Origin: Schistosoma mansoni
Taxonomy: Eukaryota > Platyhelminthes > Trematoda > Strigeidida > Schistosomatidae
Direction: 5' to 3'
Length of the DNA: 64,000 nt
Assembly: GCF_000237925.1 (NCBI RefSeq)
Contig: NC_031497.1
Coordinates: 12,012,512 to 12,076,511, forward strand
Shown here: positions 59,164 to 64,000 of the stretch, in pieces
Numbering within the stretch: position 1 is the first letter of the stretch
How the letters are laid out: each line of letters opens with the position of its first letter
Position numbers and translations under genes: made by a program
Notes under the pieces: model-generated
What the model saw: only the letters and a program-made list of their open reading frames with translations
Database searches by the model: none
Told to the model about the DNA's origin: nothing

Positions 59164-61343
59164 CTGGTGTATGTGAGTAATCATATTTTTGATTAAAGAC
59201 ACTCACCGTTGTAGTGACTCCACAGTTTCAATATTATGCGCATATACTTCGGGACTAGCACGAACAACTGTATGAATGGAGTCTGTACACCCTCGAAAAT
59301 CTGGTACTAAGCATTCAACTATAATTGATGGTTTACGTACTTTTATTTGGCGAACTAGAAAATAAAAAATTGCAAAACATTTATTCGCAATTTGTGCGTA
59401 TGGGGGAAAATGAAATGTATTTTAATAGTTACAACTCATCTGAAACACCTACAGCAAGTCGGAAGTGAAATATCAATACATTATCGTATTTAGGGCTTAT
59501 GCTTATAGTAATTGCCTACACACAATCCTATACAAATAATCAGACTTTGCATACGATTGAATTTTCAGCTTGTATCAAAAACAGAGAGTACATATATGTT
59601 TTGTGGTTAGGAAGGCGTGTAATTGTCACGAGTGAATTTAGAGGATTTATGATACTGTTGATCCTAAAAGATTTCTAGACGTACAGCATTAAATTATGCT
59701 TTAAGTACGAATAAGTAAAGATCCAGTTATATAACTAAAGCTTCACTTCGAAGTTATTCTACGCAAACGAACCAAAGTTGTTAGAATAACTAAGGACAAA
59801 ATTCTGTAAAAAATAGTAAAAACTCATCGGTTTGACCAGTCAGATTGAGAATTAATTAGTCAAATAAAACGTAGTACGTGATGAGTGTACAACAGTTAAA
59901 GTTGTCATACTCTACTAGCAAAGCAAGATGAAGTTGCTAGGGCGAACTGCAGAGTAGTAGAAGTATTTGTTACGTACTCTACTTGATTAGGGCAGAGTAC
60001 GATATACAAATAATGGTACTCTTCTTGATAGTCATATTTCACACTCACAGAGTAGAACGAGGCGCACTACTGAGCAATAGACTCGTTCTTTGATTGCCAA
60101 ATGGACATCTCGCCTACGTCACAGGTGACACAAACTGGAAAATTGGACAATTGGTGAACGGTCGCTCAAAATCGTGGATTGGTTGAAGTTAGACATTAAC
60201 ACCATTGGATGCCGCCTCAGTGGTCTATCGGTTAAGGGCTCCGGCTCGAGACTGGTAGGTCCTGGATTCGAATCTCGCGAGTGCGGGATCGTGGATGCGC
60301 ACTGCCGAGGAGTCCCATAATAGGACGAAACGGCCGTCCAGTGCTTCCAGGTTTTCGATGGTGGTCTAGCTTCAATTGACCCATGATTTCAACTATGAAA
60401 ATTGGAAAAAGCCAATCAAACCTGAATACGTGAGGTTTCGTTAAACGTCAACCCATCAGGATTGTTGAAACTCGCAAGATAAATGAACCGGTCGATTCCC
60501 TCAATTACTTCACTGCGTATTACTGATTCAAGAGATGACGCAAGTCAATTATGAAGTAACATTTTACATTTGGAGGGAGAGAACCACATACCAAACATGG
60601 TTTCATTGTTACTTAGAGTGGTCAGATAACTCTATATTTTGTAAGCGTCTTATAGCCTAACAGAACTATCTCATCTGCACATTCTAAGTCAATGGGTGAA
60701 TCTTCTGGTAGAAGATTAACTACTGAAAAGTCAGACGGTGAGAGCATTATCTCCAAATGCATGTCTGCGACAAAGTTAAATAATAGCGGGGAAAGCAGAA
60801 AACCATGACGAACACCCCTTGAAGTAATCGATTCGCCATAAGCTCTGACTCAACTAGTACAGACCATGTATAAGGTTATGTACTTTCTTGGTATGCCCTT
60901 CGATGTCAGACACTATTACAAAACTACGTGACTATAAGAGTCGATAGCTACCTTAAGTCCAAGGTGAGAATGAAAAAGGATATTTTGTATTACATACTAA
61001 AAACGCTAACTAAAATTTTTTTTGGATTTGAAGATGGATTTTGTAATAAGTCATTGACATCTAACAGCGACTATTGTCTTGATTAACAAAATACTTGGAT
61101 TACCAGATAAAAAATAGAACGAACAGAAAATTTAACATATATATTACTTGTTTTAGCTATGTGTCGAGCCCCTCCATCTCCCAAGTCATCACGATCAACT
61201 GATGTTATGACAATATAGTCTACATCCCATTTGCTTATGGCTTCTGCAGTATTCACTGGTTCGTCTGGATCAAGAGGTGGTGGATTCGGTGAAGTTTTAA
61301 CAGAACAAAACCGACAACCTCTAGTACATGTATCACCCATTAT
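53969..61343 (-). CDS. LIAS: Lipoyl synthase, last four exons, 5' partial
   Basis: Mitochondrial radical-SAM enzyme that inserts two sulfurs into protein-bound octanoyl groups. Exons in transcript order: 61343-61148, 59354-59207, 58719-58473, 54133-53969. All junctions are GT..AG and phases agree (1, 2, 0), giving 251 residues to TGA 53969-53971. Exon 1 here carries [16 protein letters not shown], the CxxxCxxC site of the SAM-binding 4Fe-4S cluster, and [18 protein letters not shown]. The next has [12 protein letters not shown] and [11 protein letters not shown]. The third has [16 protein letters not shown] and [16 protein letters not shown]. The last has [19 protein letters not shown], whose RSSY serine ligates the auxiliary cluster. 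The third exon has a few extra residues ([12 protein letters not shown]). The N-terminal auxiliary-cluster cysteines and targeting peptide lie in exons not found before 64000. Confidence 0.94.
54134..55000 (-). other. LIAS intron, unassigned part
   Basis: Start of the 4.3-kb intron between the last two LIAS exons. The ORF at 54169-54402 is AT-rich and unsupported. Confidence 0.4.
55000..55330 (-). pseudogene. Gypsy gag start, fragment
   Basis: The minus strand gives [20 protein letters not shown] with a frameshift, then [20 protein letters not shown] and [10 protein letters not shown]. This matches the first 100 or so residues of Gag of Boudicca/CsRn1-type gypsy elements. It stops there. Confidence 0.6.
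55331..55620 (-). other. Possible LTR and primer-binding site
   Basis: Non-coding stretch immediately before the gag start on the minus strand. It includes TGGTCCTTCGTCCC near 55385, a plausible tRNA primer-binding site. No second copy for comparison, so this is inference from position. Confidence 0.35.
55621..56320 (-). pseudogene. Gypsy RNase H and integrase zinc-finger fragment
   Basis: RNase [40 protein letters not shown]. Further on: [18 protein letters not shown] and [12 protein letters not shown], then MKALARS in another frame, the HHCC region of integrase. Boudicca-type gypsy, heavily damaged. On the minus strand it precedes the gag fragment, reversing the usual gag-pol order. Confidence 0.72.
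57240..57385 (+). repeat. Inverted-repeat arm 1
   Basis: GGATGTTGGATTTGTGTACT, GGCAGTCTGTCATCCTT and GTTTCCGATTGTTAC correspond to the reverse complement of 58083-57925 (GGATGTTGGATTTTTGTACT, GGCAGTCCGTGATTCTT, GTTTACGATTGTTCC). The arms are similar but clearly diverged. Confidence 0.6.
57386..57924. other. Spacer between inverted-repeat arms
   Basis: Includes a 67-codon plus ORF (57374-57577) without recognisable family. Nothing else seen. Confidence 0.35.
57925..58085 (-). repeat. Inverted-repeat arm 2
   Basis: Partner of 57240-57385. On the minus strand it is open ([20 protein letters not shown]), so both arms may derive from one coding TE fragment. Confidence 0.6.
59130..59162. repeat. 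TA microsatellite in LIAS intron
   Basis: About 16 TA units, 45 bp downstream (in LIAS orientation) of the donor at 59206. Confidence 0.95.
60205..60430 (+). mobile_element. Sm-alpha-type SINE
   Basis: tRNA-like head: CAGTGGTCTATCGGTTAAGG (A-box-like) and GGATTCGAATCTC (B-box-like), an RNA polymerase III internal promoter arrangement, followed by a hammerhead motif (60299-60344) and the tail GGTGGTCTAGCTTCAATTGA. This combination is the known schistosome Sm-alpha family. It lies in a LIAS intron, antisense to LIAS. Confidence 0.85.
60299..60344 (+). ncRNA. Hammerhead ribozyme motif with a mutated core
   Basis: Helix I GCACTG (60299-60304) pairs perfectly with CAGTGC (60339-60344). Core 60305-60311 is CCGAGGA where CUGANGA is required (U4 replaced by C). 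Helix II GTCC (60312-60315) pairs with GGAC (60323-60326), then GAAA (60327-60330), a very short palindromic helix III (ACGGCCGT) and the cleavage triplet GTC (60336-60338). Short helix III is typical of the SINE hammerheads that work best as dimers. Confidence 0.8.
60540..60985 (-). mobile_element. RTE RT fragment
   Basis: The minus strand gives [36 protein letters not shown], then [14 protein letters not shown] (ADE in place of ADD). Damaged RT of the SR3-like RTE family, in the same orientation as LIAS. Confidence 0.7.
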
Positions 61344-62509
61344 CTAAAAAAGAATATTTAAAACACTAATATCCTAAATAATAAATAAACCCAATATGTT
61401 TAAAATACAGTTTTAAGATTTATGAAATATATTATTTGCTGCTTAATGCATCAAGTAAATATTTGGAGAGGATATTTCATAATAGAAGAACAACTACATT
61501 TATTCATTCTCTAAATGTTAACCACATAGTACTAATTTAATCTAATTCGTTCTGTTTATTACTAATCATTTTTAGTTATTTCTCAATTTTTGTAAAGAAA
61601 TATGATGACGTGCTGAATTATTTAGATTATAAGATAATCCATCAGCTTTTATATAACCACCAAGATTATATAAGTGCATTTTTCCAAGGATTGTTCAATT
61701 ATCATTGAAAAACATGTAGTGCACTTATCTTTCTTATTATTTGTACATGTTTATAGTAACTATATGGCTGTTAAATTGAATCGGTCTCTGACAATCGACA
61801 TATAAAAAGACAACGCTGGTAAACGTGTTTACCAATTAGATTACGTGAAGTTCTGATATGAATTTTATCGGATTTCGGCACAAAAGATTTTTGAACCCTT
61901 TACATCAATGTAGTCATCTACATCCTTTTTAAAAACCACTGTACATGTGAGCAGAATTCCTTAGATTATTCCAGTGGTTTCATGCTTTTATAAGTATGAA
62001 CAAGAAAATTTTAAGCATTCACGGTGTCACAAAGTGATATGTAGAAAAATTATAAATATGACATGAAATTTCATTACTATTTGTAACTAGTTATTTTACA
62101 TGTTTCAATCCCACTTATAATAGGTCTATATTCAGTGATAAATTACATTTCCTTAACTCGTAAACGTTTGTCATTATGCTATGATTTTTATACTACAGTA
62201 CTGGAAGCATCTTTCATGGCATTGGCAGACGCGGATGAAAATATTTAACAATCTCACGAATCTGGGTAGTTGTGTAGATATTGATGTGGCGGACAAATTA
62301 ACCTATGTGACGAAAGACAGCAATTTACTTTCATTTAGGGATTTAGCAATTGTGACCTAATTTTAAGATGTCGGAGGTACAACTCCGTAGCTCTGATTTA
62401 CATTTGTGAAAACTGGCCTTACTGAGCCTTATCCTGTAATCGTGATCTCTACAAAATTGCTAGAAATAATTAGGACACCGTGTAGTGTTAATGTTTGAAA
62501 ATATAAACT

Positions 62510-62541
62510 CATCAATCACAAAGTGTCCTTTGTGATTGATG
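62510..62541. repeat. Perfect 14-bp inverted repeat
   Basis: CATCAATCACAAAG (62510-62523) and CTTTGTGATTGATG (62528-62541) with a 4-nt loop TGTC. Confidence 0.9.
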
Positions 62542-63168
62542 CCCAAATTAGTAGTTTAGATTTTTACACATCTCTGCAGGTTCTGTGTCAAGTGTTATTT
62601 GTTCATTAATGGACTGCTTGAAAACAGAGTAGCCGGCTGTGAAATAACAAAAAGTGGAATGTGTTGGTCTTAGAGGATGCCAGTCTGATGTGTGGGCGAG
62701 AATGGTAATGATTGGTTGTCTGCTTAGTCAGACATGTAGATAATCTGACATGTGTCAGATGAGTTATATATTCCCCTAGCCTTATTATTTATTATTATTG
62801 ATTGATTGTCTATTTGTTGTTGGATTGTGTCGGTTTCGGTGTGGAAATATATTTACGTTCTAGTCAGGCTAATCACGTGTTCTTGGTCTGAGTTGTATTG
62901 AAGTCCTGTAGAGTAGACACTGGGAGGGAATCTAGTCTAGATATTCGTCGAAGGTAAATTAACGTCACCTTCGTGTAAAAAAGAAAACGGACTGTTATAA
63001 CACAGTCGGATTACGTTCCAATAATAATATACTCAGTATTCCTAGACCTCATAAAACATATCTCGAAGCCGGAGTGACGATCCTGTTATTATCGTGTTAT
63101 GGGTTCATAAAATTTTAATTAGTGAAAGATATCTGTGTTGTTGTTCTTCTTGAACAATTACCTTCAAT

Positions 63169-63189
63169 GATTATTATTATTATTATTGC

Positions 63190-63231
<42 letters not shown>
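63169..63231. repeat. ATT trinucleotide microsatellite
   Basis: About 20 ATT units with one interruption (GCT). It produces a spurious Ile-rich ORF. Confidence 0.95.
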
Positions 63232-63232
<1 letters not shown>

Positions 63233-63554
63233 GGCACTATATTATTTCTTTATCAATTCTTTACAAATATCATGAGATTTCAAGTGGGTCAGTTTTTGGT
63301 GTCTCATTACACAACTTAAAGAAGTAAACGGAAAAATAAATAAGTTGACGAATTTTCCATAGATTTTAGGTTAAATGGCCTCACATCCTTAGCATTTACA
63401 TTTCACGAAATTTAATAAACAGAAAGAAAAAGATTAATAGCTGGCAATTACCTGATCCAATTGTGTAAATATGAAACACATTTCTTACGTTAACACCTAA
63501 CATGTTTTACCAAACTACATAGTATAGTAATGTACTTTTTATGATATACCAATC

Positions 63555-63683
63555 AGTAGAAGATTGTGTTTTTGACGTGTTGTGACTTTGTGTGAGCTAC
63601 TTCTTCAGAGTAGATAAGAATCTTTATTTATTCTGAAGTAGCTCACACAAAGTCGCGAAATGTCAGAAACACAATTTTCTACT
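63555..63683. repeat. Long imperfect palindrome
   Basis: Left arm 63555-63608 and right arm 63633-63683 are inverted copies (core CTTTGTGTGAGCTACTTC / GAAGTAGCTCACACAAAG) with a 24-nt loop. The ends pair as AGTAGAAGATTGTGTTT and AAACACAATTTTCTACT. Confidence 0.85.
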
Positions 63684-63973
63684 CATTGTGATATCACAAA
63701 AAATATATTTATCATTAACTATCTACTCAATCCTCAAGTTATTTAAAAACACCAAGTCCAACCTTCGTATTGATACCTACAAACTCATGAACAGAATAGC
63801 TTTTATCTCTGAGTCAAATATCCTACTAGATTGATTTTGACTACCAATATCCCTATTAAGTAACATGATGATCTTGGCTATAAGTTAGTTAATACATAAG
63901 AAAATAGTGTTATTCTCCTTGCTGACATATAACTTTAATTTATTTTCAGAAACTGATATAAATCACACTCAAA

Positions 63974-64000
63974 ATGGCGAAGCCCGGGAAATATTATGCG
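63974..64000 (+). CDS. Start of a gene cut by the window edge; possibly RNase H1
   Basis: ATG 63974 with the favourable context CAAAATGG, 24 nt after a strong splice acceptor (TTTATTTTCAG, ending 63949). Nine codons: MAKPGKYYA. The K-Y-Y-A start resembles the hybrid-binding domain at the N-terminus of eukaryotic RNase H1, but nine residues prove little. In the reverse orientation to LIAS. Confidence 0.3.

Larger units (their letters stand above)
61344..63973. other. Upstream LIAS intron or intergenic, no coding seen
   Basis: I looked on the minus strand for the missing LIAS motifs (EEARCPN..ECW) and did not find them. It contains two palindromes and a trinucleotide microsatellite (listed). 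A small palindrome GGTAAAC-GT-GTTTACC lies near 61820. Confidence 0.5.

Noticed and set aside
60205-60290. A tRNA gene
   Set aside because: A- and B-box-like elements are present but the sequence continues into the Sm-alpha hammerhead unit; no complete cloverleaf acceptor stem is visible.
63122-63319. ORF with a poly-isoleucine stretch, possible membrane peptide
   Set aside because: Translation of an ATT microsatellite.
1-64000. CRISPR array, bacterial operon or integrated virus
   Set aside because: No regularly spaced repeats, no polycistronic gene runs and no env-like gene; all reverse transcriptases belong to LTR, non-LTR or Penelope-type retroelements.

Overview
The window looks like nuclear DNA of a blood fluke (Schistosoma or a close schistosomatid). 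It is AT-rich, its host genes are split into exons with GT..AG introns, and most of the rest is repeats of kinds typical of schistosomes: RTE-clade and CR1-like non-LTR retrotransposons, a Penelope-like element, Ty3/gypsy elements, and an Sm-alpha-type SINE carrying a hammerhead ribozyme motif. The species cannot be fixed from the sequence alone. There is no sign of bacterial, plasmid or phage organisation and no CRISPR array.

Host genes. (1) 266-2570, minus strand: two exons of XPNPEP3 (Xaa-Pro aminopeptidase 3); the C-terminal exons lie off the left edge. (2) 17747-19245, minus strand: the N-terminal glycoside hydrolase half of O-GlcNAcase (OGA). It has an intact active site and a predicted 32-nt intron, and it is cut off by a Penelope-element tail. 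(3) 46145-50731, plus strand: a complete four-exon MARCHF5-type mitochondrial RING-CH E3 ligase (281 aa). (4) 53969-61343, minus strand: four exons of lipoyl synthase (LIAS), from the CxxxCxxC cluster to the stop; the N-terminal exons are off the right edge. MARCHF5 and LIAS converge tail to tail. (5) 63974-64000, plus strand: the first nine codons of another gene, possibly RNase H1. XPNPEP3, MARCHF5 and LIAS all point to mitochondrial functions, but nothing here indicates co-regulation.

Mobile DNA by region. 3.4-6.8 kb holds decayed CR1 and RTE pieces. 8.2-15.9 kb is a three-level nest: a CR1-like element is split by an RTE element with matching 14-bp flanks, and the RTE is itself split by a 661-bp candidate solo LTR. 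15.9-17.8 kb is a Penelope-like element whose 3' tail runs into the OGA exon; the same tail recurs at 20.7-21.0 kb. 21.0-25.5 kb is an almost intact Ty3/gypsy element with a convincing -1 frameshift signal between gag and pol and one in-frame stop before the integrase. 26.7-32.2 kb has three copies of an unclassified repeat of about 320 bp, a broken gypsy and an antisense CR1. 33.4-35.8 kb is another CR1 with a deletion in its RT. 38.2-42.1 kb is a near full-length RTE with its 5' UTR, followed by an older copy at 43.3-45.0 kb. The MARCHF5 and LIAS introns hold further fragments, and the LIAS intron at 60.2-60.4 kb holds the hammerhead SINE.

I found no unknown multi-gene system. The signals most worth following are the gag-pol frameshift element, the OGA block embedded between CR1 and Penelope sequence, the hammerhead SINE with a core substitution, and the unclassified repeats and palindromes.
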